In this document: positions 1 through 6,444 of the stretch, in pieces
How the letters are laid out: every line of letters starts with the position of its first letter
How positions within the stretch are numbered: the stretch's first letter is position 1
Assembly: GCA_902491915.1 (NCBI GenBank)
Contig: CABUJL010000043.1
Location: forward strand, 1 to 13,728
Length of the DNA stretch: 13,728 nucleotides
Source: an uncultured Collinsella sp.
GTDB taxonomy: Bacteria; Actinomycetota; Coriobacteriia; Coriobacteriales; Coriobacteriaceae
Direction: 5' to 3'
The notes under the pieces: generated by a model
Told to the model about the DNA's origin: nothing
Databases searched by the model: none
What the model saw: only the letters and a program-made list of their open reading frames with translations
Made by a program: the position numbers and the translations under genes

Positions 1-40
1 AGAGGAGGGCATTGACCTTCTGGTCATGCCCGACGATTGA
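1..40 (+). CDS. C-terminal end of an unidentified protein (partial)
   Basis: The first 40 bases read as an open frame from base 2, ending EEGIDLLVMPDD and a TGA at 38-40. The gene enters from the left edge and converges on dapH. Twelve residues are too few to assign a family. A 12-bp hairpin follows 40 bases later and could end its transcript. The call rests on the clean frame and the hairpin position only. Confidence 0.4.
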   Translation, partial: EEGIDLLVMPDD

Positions 41-80
41 ACGTCAGATTGCCGCCTAGGGGCGTTTGCAGCGTCGGGTC

Positions 81-108
81 GTTACGGCGTTTGGTAAAAC
101 GCCGTAAC
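81..108. terminator. Strong stem-loop between convergent genes
   Basis: GTTACGGCGTTT (81-92) and AAACGCCGTAAC (97-108) form a perfect 12-bp stem with a GGTA loop. It sits two bases beyond the dapH stop codon and 40 bases after the stop of the rightward partial gene. Neither strand has a run of T after the stem, so it is not a canonical intrinsic terminator. It may work as a bidirectional terminator or as a 3'-end stabiliser of the mRNA. Confidence 0.55.
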
Positions 109-110
109 TA

Positions 111-830
111 TTAAAGCTGGCGCAGGCCCTCTTCCAGGCCGGTCTTGCTGTCGGTCTTCTCGTCGCGCATCTTGATGACGCGGGCGGGGACACCGGCCAC
201 GACGGCACCGGCGGGGACATCCTCGACGCACACGGCGCCGGCGGCAACAACAGCGCCCTTGCCCACGCGTACGCCCTCCAGGACCACGGCGTTGGCGCCG
301 ATCATGACGTCGTCTTCGATGATGACGGGCGTGGCGCTTGCGGGCTCAACGACGCCTGCCAACACGGTTCCAGCGCCGATGTGGCAGTTCTTGCCCACGG
401 TGGCGCGGCCGCCTAGCACGGCGCCCATATCGATCATGGAACCCTCGCCGATAACGGAGCCGATGTTGATGATGGCGCCCATCATGATGACGGCACGGTC
501 GCCAATCTCGACGCGGTCGCGGATGATCGCGCCCGGCTCGATGCGGGCGTTGATGCCCTTAAGGTCGAGCATGGGCACGGCGGAGTTGCGGCAATCGTTC
601 TCCACGTCGTAGTAATCGATGGAATCGGCGTTGGCGTCCAGGATGGCCTTAAGCTCATCCCAGTCGCCAAAGACGGTCTTGCCGCGACGACCGCCGTAGA
701 CATGTGCGTCGCCCCAGGCAACCTTCATGCCGGGCTTCTCGCGCACGTACAGCTTGACGGGCGTCTTTTTGGGCGCGGTGGCGATGTAGTTGATAATCTC
801 CTGTGCATCCATCTCGGCTGCGTTGCTCAT
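111..830 (-). CDS. dapH: 2,3,4,5-tetrahydropyridine-2,6-dicarboxylate N-acetyltransferase
   Basis: This 239-residue protein transfers an acetyl group from acetyl-CoA to tetrahydrodipicolinate, committing the cell to the N-acetyl branch of diaminopimelate and lysine synthesis. The N-terminal 90 residues (starting MSNAAEMDAQEIINYIATA) match the DapH-specific helical domain. Residues about 90-220 carry left-handed beta-helix hexapeptide repeats (IGDRAVIMMGAIINIGSVIG, then VGKNCHIGAGTVLAG), and the end has the usual VPAGAVVAGVPARVIK signature. Length is close to that of Bacillus DapH. An AAAGGAG site (840-846) lies 9 bases before the ATG. It is the last gene of the lysA-dapA, dapB, dapH operon, 39 bases after dapB. 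DapH makes the acetyl intermediate, so the succinyl branch is not expected here. Confidence 0.95.
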   Translation of the reverse strand: MSNAAEMDAQEIINYIATAPKKTPVKLYVREKPGMKVAWGDAHVYGGRRGKTVFGDWDELKAILDANADSIDYYDVENDCRNSAVPMLDLKGINARIEPGAIIRDRVEIGDRAVIMMGAIINIGSVIGEGSMIDMGAVLGGRATVGKNCHIGAGTVLAGVVEPASATPVIIEDDVMIGANAVVLEGVRVGKGAVVAAGAVCVEDVPAGAVVAGVPARVIKMRDEKTDSKTGLEEGLRQL

Positions 831-869
831 TTGCTATCTCTCCTTTGGGCGGGTTCGGTTGATACCTGG

Positions 870-1610
870 TTAGGCAAACATGACCTGGTCGAACGTATAG
901 AAGCCGGGTTCGCGGGCGACGAGCTTCTGCGCGGCTGCCAGGGCGCCGTTGACAAAGATCTGACGGCTCGTGGCGCGGTGCGTGAGCGTGACCTCCTCGT
1001 CCTGGCCGAAAAAGCTTACCTCGTGCACGCCGGCGACGGTGCCGCCGCGCAGCGAGTGCATACCGATCTCCTTGGGGTCACGCGCGCCGCACATGCCCTC
1101 GCGGCCATAGACGGGGTGGTAGCCTGCCTCGGGCTCAGCTTCGACGACGGCATCGAGCAGTAGCTTGGCAGTGCCGCTGGGGGCATCGACCTTTTGGTTG
1201 TGGTGCGTCTCGACGATTTCGCAGTCAAAGCCGGGCAGCTCGCGTGTAGCCTGCGCTACCAGATGGCGCAGGGCTGCGATACCGATGGAGTAATTGCCCG
1301 AGTGCATAACGCGGGTGTTCTGGCCCAGCTCACGCAGGCGGTCCATCTGCTCGGGGGTGTAGCCTGTGGTGCCCGAGACCAACGCCGCGCCCGTGCGCTC
1401 GACATAGGCGACGACGGCGTCGAAGGTCGCGACGTTCGAGAAGTCGATAATCACATCGGCAGCCGGTGCGTTCTCGAGCTTGCTCAAATCGAAGCCAATC
1501 TGGGCCACGATATCAAAAACGGGTTGACCGGCGGCGTCGACAACGCCCTCGGCGGTGGTGCGGATGAGCGAGCCCATGCGGCCCGTTCCCATAATGACGG
1601 TCTTAATCAA
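870..1610 (-). CDS. dapB: 4-hydroxy-tetrahydrodipicolinate reductase
   Basis: This enzyme reduces the DapA product to tetrahydrodipicolinate with NAD(P)H in the cytoplasm. The 246-residue sequence has the nucleotide-binding GTGRMG loop at 8-13, the SGTTGY segment near 79-84, and the active-site run ETHHNQKVDAPSGTAK (134-149) with the paired histidines 136-137, K140 and the DAPSGTAK substrate loop. The start codon is TTG (1608-1610). An AAGGGAG site (1620-1626) lies 9 bases upstream inside the dapA end, and the next in-frame ATG (residue 7) would cut into the Rossmann strand. It overlaps the upstream reading frame by 8 bases, which suggests translational coupling to DapA, the preceding enzyme in the pathway. 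Confidence 0.95.
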   Translation of the reverse strand: MIKTVIMGTGRMGSLIRTTAEGVVDAAGQPVFDIVAQIGFDLSKLENAPAADVIIDFSNVATFDAVVAYVERTGAALVSGTTGYTPEQMDRLRELGQNTRVMHSGNYSIGIAALRHLVAQATRELPGFDCEIVETHHNQKVDAPSGTAKLLLDAVVEAEPEAGYHPVYGREGMCGARDPKEIGMHSLRGGTVAGVHEVSFFGQDEEVTLTHRATSRQIFVNGALAAAQKLVAREPGFYTFDQVMFA

Positions 1611-2493
1611 GCAGACCAGCTCCCTTCAGAGCATCGGTAAGTGCGGCTCGCGTGTCGTCTGCCATGGGGCACAGCGGCATACGGTAGTTTGCCTCGATCA
1701 TGCCCATCTGGGCGAGCGCTTCCTTGACGGGGATGGGGTTGACCTCGCTAAAGAGGGCATTGATGAGCGGCTGGCCGGCAATCTGGATATCGCGGGCGCG
1801 TGCCACGTCACCGTCCAGATAGGCGCGGCACATGTCGTGCACGAGCTGCGGCTGAACATCGGCCCACACGCTGATGGTGCCCGAGGCGCCCAGGCTCATG
1901 AGCGGTACGGTAAGCGCGTCCTCGCCCGAGTACATGCGGAAGTCGTCTGACAGCAGGTGGGCGATCTTGGCCGCGTAGGCGACGTTGCCCGAGGCCTCCT
2001 TAATACCCATGATGTTGGGGTGCGCGGCCAGGCGTTCTACGTTGCGCTCGCTGATGCCGCAGCCACAGCGGCCGGGGATGTTGTACAGGATGCAGGGGAT
2101 GTCCACGGCATCGGCGACGGTCTTAAAGTGCTGATAGGTACCCTCTTCATTGGACTTGTTGTAGTAGGGGGTGATGAGCAGCAGACCGTCGGCGCCCAGG
2201 CCCTGATAGGTGAGCGACTTGGTGAGCATGGTCTGCGTGGAGTTGGAGCCCGAGCCGGCAATAACGGGGACGCGTCCTGCAACATGCTTGACCACAGCGG
2301 CGACGACGGAGTTGTCCTCGTCATCGGTCATCGTGGCACTCTCACCGGTGGTGCCCAGGGTGAGGATGGCGTCAGTGCCATTTTGCAGGTGGAAATCGAT
2401 AAGGCGCTCAAGCGCGTCAAAGTCGACACTGCCGTCCTTTTTAAACGGCGTGACAAGGGCGACGATTGAGCCCTCGAGATTGCGGATATCCAT
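1603..2493 (-). CDS. dapA: DapA: 4-hydroxy-tetrahydrodipicolinate synthase, possible separate product from an internal start
   Basis: Starting at the internal ATG (2491-2493) gives a 296-residue protein, the normal DapA length, that condenses pyruvate with aspartate semialdehyde. Catalytic features in this numbering are TLGTTGES (45-52), TPYYN (108-112), Y137 and R142 in ILYNIPGRCG, and the Schiff-base lysine K165 in IKEASGN. The AAGGAG site at 2500-2505 sits 6 bases before the ATG, better than the site of the upstream lysA start. The sequence therefore supports independent initiation on the same mRNA, even though the upstream frame runs into it without a stop. It is listed in addition to the full-length frame. 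Which product exists is not decided by the sequence. Confidence 0.75.
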   Translation of the reverse strand: MDIRNLEGSIVALVTPFKKDGSVDFDALERLIDFHLQNGTDAILTLGTTGESATMTDDEDNSVVAAVVKHVAGRVPVIAGSGSNSTQTMLTKSLTYQGLGADGLLLITPYYNKSNEEGTYQHFKTVADAVDIPCILYNIPGRCGCGISERNVERLAAHPNIMGIKEASGNVAYAAKIAHLLSDDFRMYSGEDALTVPLMSLGASGTISVWADVQPQLVHDMCRAYLDGDVARARDIQIAGQPLINALFSEVNPIPVKEALAQMGMIEANYRMPLCPMADDTRAALTDALKGAGLLD

Positions 2494-3912
2494 GTTCTTC
2501 TCCTTCGCTTCCGCGATCTGGACGCGTTTGTTCCATTTGGCGGCGACTGCTAGGCGCTCGTCCTGAGCGCGACGGCGGGCGCTTTCGGCGCGCGATTTGG
2601 CCAGCAGCTCGCGGCCGCACGGCAGCACGTCGAGCGTGGCAAAGTAATCGCCCGGACGCTCGGCGCGGCGAATGAGGTCTGCCGAGCCATCGGGGCGCAG
2701 CAGGACCTCGGCGGAGCGCAGGCGGCCGTTGTAGTTGTAGCCCATAGAGTGGCCATGCGCGCCGGTGTCGTGAATCACGAGCAGGTCGCCCATGTCGATA
2801 TGCGGAAGCTCGCGGTCGATGGCGAACTTGTCATTGTTCTCGCACAGATTGCCCGTGATGTCGTACGTGTTCGTGACGGGCGCTGTGGTCTTGTCGTCGC
2901 CACCCGGCTGGCCCATCACCGTAATGTGGTGGTAAGCGCCATACATGGCAGGACGAATCAGATCGACGGCACTGGCGTCCACGCCGATATAGTCCTTGTA
3001 GATCTGCTTCTCGTGGATGGCCTTGGTGACCAGGCATCCGTAGGGGCCCATCATAAAGCGACCCATCTCGGTGCAGATCGCCACATCGCCCATGCCGGCG
3101 GGGACCAGAATCTCGTCGTAGGCTGCGTGTACGCCCTCACCGATGGCGTGAATGTCGTTAGCCTGCTGCTCGGGCAGGTAGGGGATACCCACACCGCCGG
3201 ACAGATTGATAAAGGCGACATGTGCGCCGGTCTCGCGCTCCAGGCGCACGGCAAGTTTAAAGAGGATGCGTGCGAGCTTGGGATAGTAGTCGTTAGTGAC
3301 GGTGTTACTGGCAAGGAAGGCATGGATGCCAAAATTCTCGGCGCCCTTGGCCTTGAGCATGCGGAAGGCCTCAAAGAGCTGCTCGGTGGTCATGCCATAT
3401 TTGGAGTCGCCCGGGTTGTCCATGATGCCGTTGGAGAGCTGGAACAGACCGCCTGGATTAAAGCGGCAGCTGACCGTCTTGGGGATGGGCCCCGCAACAC
3501 GCTCAAAGAACTCGATGTGGCTGATGTCGTCAAAGTTGACGATGGCACCCAGCTTGTTGGCGAGCTCAAAGTCGGCAGCCGGCGTGTCGTTGGAAGAGAA
3601 CATGATGTCGTGTCCCGTGATGCCCAGCGAGCGGGCGATCATGAGCTCGGTATAGCTCGAGCAATCGCAGCCGCAGCCGTATTCGTTGAGAATGGAGATG
3701 AGCGCCGGGTTGGGGTTGGCCTTGACGGCAAAGTATTCCTTAAAGCCCGGGTTCCATGCAAAGGCGTCGCGCACTTCTTGCATGTTGCGGCGGATGCCCG
3801 CCTCGTCGTATAGATGAAACGGCGTGGGGAACTGCTCGACGATATGCTCGAGTGTCTCCTTGTCCACAAACGGCTGCTTGGCCGCATATGCCTCGTTGGG
3901 GGTCAATGCCAT
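1603..3912 (-). CDS. lysA-dapA: LysA-DapA fusion: diaminopimelate decarboxylase joined to 4-hydroxy-tetrahydrodipicolinate synthase
   Basis: A single 769-residue frame contains two lysine-pathway enzymes. Residues 1-428 are a PLP-dependent diaminopimelate decarboxylase, the last step to L-lysine. The visible motifs are FAVKAN with Schiff-base K64, FGIHAFLASNT (H197), LSGGVGIPY (237-245), EMGRF (282-286), the cysteine motif CENND (357-361) and YGAYHH (324-329). This is the Clostridia/Coriobacteriia form, in which CENND replaces the more common CESGD. Residues 429-473 are a charged, probably helical linker rich in Arg, Ala, Glu and Lys. Residues 474-769 are a complete DapA, the first committed step. 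No stop separates them. The decarboxylase start has a weak GAGG site (3923-3926) 10 bases upstream and lies downstream of a lysine riboswitch. The two halves may also be made separately, because residue 474 is a methionine with its own strong ribosome binding site. A lost stop codon or a sequencing error cannot be excluded from one sequence. Confidence 0.88.
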   Translation of the reverse strand: MALTPNEAYAAKQPFVDKETLEHIVEQFPTPFHLYDEAGIRRNMQEVRDAFAWNPGFKEYFAVKANPNPALISILNEYGCGCDCSSYTELMIARSLGITGHDIMFSSNDTPAADFELANKLGAIVNFDDISHIEFFERVAGPIPKTVSCRFNPGGLFQLSNGIMDNPGDSKYGMTTEQLFEAFRMLKAKGAENFGIHAFLASNTVTNDYYPKLARILFKLAVRLERETGAHVAFINLSGGVGIPYLPEQQANDIHAIGEGVHAAYDEILVPAGMGDVAICTEMGRFMMGPYGCLVTKAIHEKQIYKDYIGVDASAVDLIRPAMYGAYHHITVMGQPGGDDKTTAPVTNTYDITGNLCENNDKFAIDRELPHIDMGDLLVIHDTGAHGHSMGYNYNGRLRSAEVLLRPDGSADLIRRAERPGDYFATLDVLPCGRELLAKSRAESARRRAQDERLAVAAKWNKRVQIAEAKEKNMDIRNLEGSIVALVTPFKKDGSVDFDALERLIDFHLQNGTDAILTLGTTGESATMTDDEDNSVVAAVVKHVAGRVPVIAGSGSNSTQTMLTKSLTYQGLGADGLLLITPYYNKSNEEGTYQHFKTVADAVDIPCILYNIPGRCGCGISERNVERLAAHPNIMGIKEASGNVAYAAKIAHLLSDDFRMYSGEDALTVPLMSLGASGTISVWADVQPQLVHDMCRAYLDGDVARARDIQIAGQPLINALFSEVNPIPVKEALAQMGMIEANYRMPLCPMADDTRAALTDALKGAGLLD
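2500..2505 (-). promoter_or_regulatory. Internal ribosome binding site of dapA
   Basis: On the minus strand this reads AAGGAG, 6 bases before an in-frame ATG, inside the Glu/Lys-rich linker of the fused frame. It decides whether DapA can be made alone. A Glu/Lys-rich segment can yield this sequence by chance (GAA GCG AAG GAG AAG AAC), but the position at exactly the usual DapA N-terminus argues for function. Confidence 0.7.
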
Positions 3913-3925
3913 GTCCCGTAAACCT

Positions 3926-3990
3926 CGCTATCCAGACGGCGCCATCTGCGCATCGAATCCGCATAGCGTGGACCCAATGTCCGGATAGCG
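3926..3990 (-). promoter_or_regulatory. Putative expression platform of the lysine riboswitch
   Basis: Minus-strand CGCTATCCGGAC (3979-3990) includes the 3' strand of aptamer stem P1. It can pair over 12 positions (one G-T wobble) with GTCTGGATAGCG (3926-3937), which ends at the GAGG ribosome binding site of lysA. A second CGCTAT (3963-3968) can pair with the same ATAGCG (3926-3931). Ligand binding would occupy the first copy and leave the second free. This suggests translational control, but the direction of switching cannot be settled by eye. No hairpin with a T run is seen in this stretch. Confidence 0.5.
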
Positions 3991-4140
3991 CTCCCGCATT
4001 GCTGCAGACAGTCCTGTGGGTGTTTCCCACAGGCCCACCAGGTTGTTCGTGCCCGAAAAACCCAGTTCGGCGGGTTTCGCCTCCCCACGGGGTCAAAGCC
4101 TGCCGGCTCGCCCGCGGCTCTTCGTGCCCGCGCCTCTATC
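3983..4140 (-). ncRNA. Lysine riboswitch (L-box) aptamer
   Basis: Read on the minus strand, the leader of lysA matches the L-box core in order: GATAGAGGCGCG at the 5' end (P1 and junction), an AAGAGC loop-E-like segment, GGGGAGG then CGCCGAA, CCTGG, a perfect P4 hairpin CCTGTGGG-AAACA-CCCACAGG (4013-4033), ACTGTC, and GGGAGCGCTATC closing P1. These conserved blocks agree in order and sequence with the known Bacillus subtilis lysC L-box. The length, about 158 bases, is near the family norm. It would sense L-lysine, the end product of the operon. Confidence 0.9.
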
Positions 4141-4143
4141 AAG

Positions 4144-4175
4144 TGGTAAAGACCCTATCACGTTGCACTTTACCA
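4144..4175. repeat. 8-bp inverted repeat in the divergent promoter region
   Basis: TGGTAAAG (4144-4151) and CTTTACCA (4168-4175) are perfect inverted copies 16 bases apart. The interval contains the leftward -10 hexamer, and the right arm overlaps the -35 regions of both divergent promoters. It could be an operator for a dimeric regulator acting on both directions. The regulator is unknown and chance occurrence is possible. Confidence 0.4.
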
Positions 4176-4180
4176 AACAA
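4152..4180 (-). promoter_or_regulatory. Promoter of the lysA-dapA-dapB-dapH operon
   Basis: On the minus strand there is a -35-like TTGTTT (4175-4180), a 17-base spacer and an extended -10, TGATAGGGT, whose hexamer TAGGGT lies at 4152-4157. Transcription would begin a few bases before the GATAG that opens the L-box, the usual arrangement. The -10 matches the consensus only at positions 1, 2 and 6, so confidence is moderate. Confidence 0.5.
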
Positions 4181-4197
4181 GAGTATTCGTATATAAC
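4169..4197 (+). promoter_or_regulatory. Promoter of the M20 amidohydrolase gene
   Basis: TTTACC (4169-4174), a 17-base spacer and TATAAC (4192-4197) fit a housekeeping promoter directed right, with a start near 4204. That leaves about 87 bases of leader before the preferred ATG at 4291. It overlaps the leftward lysA promoter. Confidence 0.5.
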
Positions 4198-4290
4198 GTT
4201 TAAAAAATGCAGGGATATGCTGGAAACATGTGTGCCACAATCCTGTATCACAATAAGTTGCAACAGATGTGCCTCACGAAGGGATTCTCT

Positions 4291-5478
4291 ATGACCGAGC
4301 TCCAAGAACTCCGTCGCTATCGCCGCGATCTCCATCGCATTCCGGAGCTCGATTTCGATCTTCCGCAGACTATCGCCTATATCGAGGGCGTGTTGGCACC
4401 GCTCGCTTGCGAGGTGACCCATCCGTGCCCCAGCTGCGTCTGCGCTTTCTTCGACGCCGGCGTTGGTGCCGCGCATGCCACAGCGATTCGCGCCGATATG
4501 GATGCGCTGCCCATCGCGGAGGCGACGGGAGCGGCCTTTGCCTCGACCCATCCCGGCAAGATGCACGCTTGCGGACATGACGGACACATGGCCATGGCAC
4601 TTGCCGCCGCGACGTATGTCGACCGTACGATTCGCGAGCAGCCGGGCGCCATTAGGCGCAACGTTCTCTTTGTGTTCCAGCCGGCCGAGGAAACGACCGG
4701 TGGTGCCAAGACGGTATGCGAGAGCGGTGTGTTCGAGCGCTATGGGGCTGACCGCATTTTTGGCTTCCATGTGTGGCCCGATCTGCCTGCCGGCACGTTG
4801 GCGAGTTGTTCCGGTCCGCTGCTGGCGCGTTCGAGTGAGACACACATTCATATTCACGGGACGAGCATCCATATCGCTAAGACTTATGGTGTGCCGGTTG
4901 AGGAGTCGCACGATGCCGCGTTGGCGGCGGCGAAGTTTTTGGTTGCCGAGCGCGAACTGATGGACGAGCTGGGCACCGACGAGCCCTGTATCGGCAAGTT
5001 TGGTCTGCTGCAGGCCGGTACCGTCTGCAATGCGGTGGCGGGGGAGGCCCATGTTGCTGGTAGCTTGCGCGTGTTTACAGACGCTATGTTCGACCGTGCG
5101 CGCGAGGGCGTGCGCCGTGTGCTCGACGAAGCGTGCACCGCAACGGGCTGCACGTATGATCTCGACTTCGCCGAGGGCTATCCACCGGTCGATAACGACC
5201 CCGAGTTGTTTGCCTGCATTGCGCCTGCCTTGTCCGAGCTGCAACTTGTGGACGAGCCGCTGTTAATTGCCGAGGACTTTGCTTTCTATCAGCGCCATCT
5301 GCCGGGCGTGTTCTTCTTGCTGGGCACGGGCGTGCCAGAAGGACAAGAAAACCCGATCGACGCTGATGACTGCCCAGCCTATGCGATGAGCGCTCTGCAT
5401 ACCGATACCATGCTCTTTGACGAGGAGATTCTTCTCAAAGGCCTCGATGTCTACAAACGATTGCTTGTGATGGAGTGA
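4291..5478 (+). CDS. M20 family amidohydrolase, candidate N-acetyldiaminopimelate deacetylase
   Basis: This 395-residue protein is an M20D-type metal-dependent amidohydrolase. It has RADMDALP (68-74), the HACGHDGHM block (92-100) with ligands C94 and H96, QPAEET (130-135) with the catalytic/metal-binding Glu pair, FGFHVWPDLPAGTLAS (158 onward) with H160, and a C-terminal SALHTD with the last metal histidine. The family removes acyl groups from amino acids, peptides, auxin conjugates or N-acetyl-diaminopimelate. It is divergent to an operon with dapH, whose pathway needs such a deacetylase, so that role is a reasonable inference. The motifs alone do not fix the substrate. The ATG at 4291 is preferred over one at 4207 because AAGGGA (4279-4284) lies 6 bases before it and homologues begin at this helix. 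Confidence 0.85.
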   Translation: MTELQELRRYRRDLHRIPELDFDLPQTIAYIEGVLAPLACEVTHPCPSCVCAFFDAGVGAAHATAIRADMDALPIAEATGAAFASTHPGKMHACGHDGHMAMALAAATYVDRTIREQPGAIRRNVLFVFQPAEETTGGAKTVCESGVFERYGADRIFGFHVWPDLPAGTLASCSGPLLARSSETHIHIHGTSIHIAKTYGVPVEESHDAALAAAKFLVAERELMDELGTDEPCIGKFGLLQAGTVCNAVAGEAHVAGSLRVFTDAMFDRAREGVRRVLDEACTATGCTYDLDFAEGYPPVDNDPELFACIAPALSELQLVDEPLLIAEDFAFYQRHLPGVFFLLGTGVPEGQENPIDADDCPAYAMSALHTDTMLFDEEILLKGLDVYKRLLVME

Positions 5479-5480
5479 CG

Positions 5481-5804
5481 ATGAGGCGACGCCGACAGTC
5501 TGCCGTATATAGTCCGGGTGGATGCGGGTGCGGTTTGCTGCTGCTCCCGGTTATTGCTGTGAGCATTGGCGTGATGTTTGCGCTTGCTGGACTGGCCGCG
5601 GCAGCACTTGTGCTGTTTATCACTGCCATCGGCGTGACGATTTGGCTTTATCGCAGTCGTGAACAGCGCCGCGCCGACGGTAAGACCAATGTAGGATGGA
5701 TTGCCTTTTTGGTCATCGCCTACCTGCTGAGCATCAGCTATTTGGCCTTCTTTATCCTGTTGATGATTAGTGCCTTTACCGGGGAATCCGTCACGGTGGG
5801 TTGA
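5481..5804 (+). CDS. Small membrane protein of unknown function
   Basis: The 107-residue product begins MRRRRQSAVY, a basic head, followed by a Gly/Cys-rich turn (GGCGCG) and a long hydrophobic stretch at about 20-55 that could span the membrane once or twice. A basic loop (YRSREQRRADGKTNVG) and another hydrophobic stretch at about 67-95 follow. The stop of the M20 gene lies three bases before the ATG, and GGAG (5472-5475) is five bases upstream of it, so translation is probably coupled. An in-frame GTG at 5475 overlaps that stop and is less well placed. I recognise no family, and the operon link to the amidohydrolase is the only functional hint. Confidence 0.7.
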   Translation: MRRRRQSAVYSPGGCGCGLLLLPVIAVSIGVMFALAGLAAAALVLFITAIGVTIWLYRSREQRRADGKTNVGWIAFLVIAYLLSISYLAFFILLMISAFTGESVTVG

Positions 5805-5909
5805 TGCGCTGCCGGCAGACGGTCGCGCAAAGTGCGTTTGCTCGGCGTTTGGATAACTGCATTGGCCGTTTACCGCAACCTTAGCTCTCAGCTAATGAAT
5901 TCAAGTTTA

Positions 5910-5963
5910 ATCCTTCCTACGATGTGCTGTGTGCCGGCACGGTAGCCGGATCGTAGGAAGGAT
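5910..5963 (+). promoter_or_regulatory. 14-bp inverted repeat enclosing a ribosome binding site
   Basis: ATCCTTCCTACGAT (5910-5923) and ATCGTAGGAAGGAT (5950-5963) are perfect inverted copies with a 26-base loop that itself contains the palindrome GTGCCGGCAC (5931-5940). The right arm holds AGGAAGG (5955-5961), the ribosome binding site 7 bases before the ATG at 5969. In RNA the stem would hide the site completely. If transcription starts inside the left arm (a TTTAAT -10-like hexamer is at 5906-5911), the repeat would instead work as a DNA operator. No T run follows, so it is not an ordinary terminator. Confidence 0.65.
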
Positions 5964-5968
5964 GAATA

Positions 5969-6412
5969 ATGGCAAAAGAGGGAAAGAAGCCGATCGGCAA
6001 GATTGTCCTAGGCATCATTGTGGTGCTGGTTATTGTCGGTGCCGTGGGCTCTATGGGCGGCAACTCAACCGATTCGTCTGCGAGCGATTCGGCAAAACCT
6101 GCCGAGACGACACAGCAGGCTGAGGAGCAAAAAGAACCGCAAGAACCGTATACCATTGCTGACGAGGCTGAAGACACTTCCAATCAGTTTACCTATAAGA
6201 TCACGGGCACGCTGACCAATAACACGGATAAGGAAAAGAGCTACATTCAGATTGAATATGTTCTGTATGATGCCGATGGCAACCAGGTTGGAACGGCTCT
6301 TGCAAACACCAATCATCTGAAGGCGGGCGGCTCCTGGAAGTTCGAGGCGCTGGGTACGGTGTCTCCCGACCAGGTTGCTAGCTGGGAGCGTTCGGACGTA
6401 AGCGGTTTCTAG
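5969..6412 (+). CDS. Membrane-anchored protein with an FxLYD-like domain
   Basis: The 147-residue product has a short basic head (MAKEGKKPIGK), one hydrophobic segment at about 11-30 that acts as a signal anchor, and an acidic Ser/Thr/Glu/Gln-rich linker (31-70). A compact beta domain follows, with ITGTLTNNTDKEKSYIQIEY, the YVLYDADGNQVG turn (98-108) and LKAGGSWKFEAL (117-128). This pattern fits the FxLYD family of extracytoplasmic domains, whose role is not established. There is no lipobox cysteine. Expression may be controlled at the ribosome binding site, which lies in the right arm of a long inverted repeat. It is followed at 32 bases by the HTH gene and may share its transcript. Confidence 0.75.
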   Translation: MAKEGKKPIGKIVLGIIVVLVIVGAVGSMGGNSTDSSASDSAKPAETTQQAEEQKEPQEPYTIADEAEDTSNQFTYKITGTLTNNTDKEKSYIQIEYVLYDADGNQVGTALANTNHLKAGGSWKFEALGTVSPDQVASWERSDVSGF

Positions 6413-6444
6413 CATGTTGCATGCACTGGGGGAGGTGAAGTCGT

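Noticed and set aside
2749..3813. A 354-codon open frame on the plus strand
   Set aside because: It is antisense to the LysA domain and resembles no family.
4093..5244. A 383-codon open frame on the minus strand
   Set aside because: It is antisense to the M20 gene and runs into the riboswitch and promoter region.
5809..5818. Palindrome CTGCCGGCAG after the small membrane protein gene
   Set aside because: It is short, has no loop and no T run, and is too weak to call a terminator.
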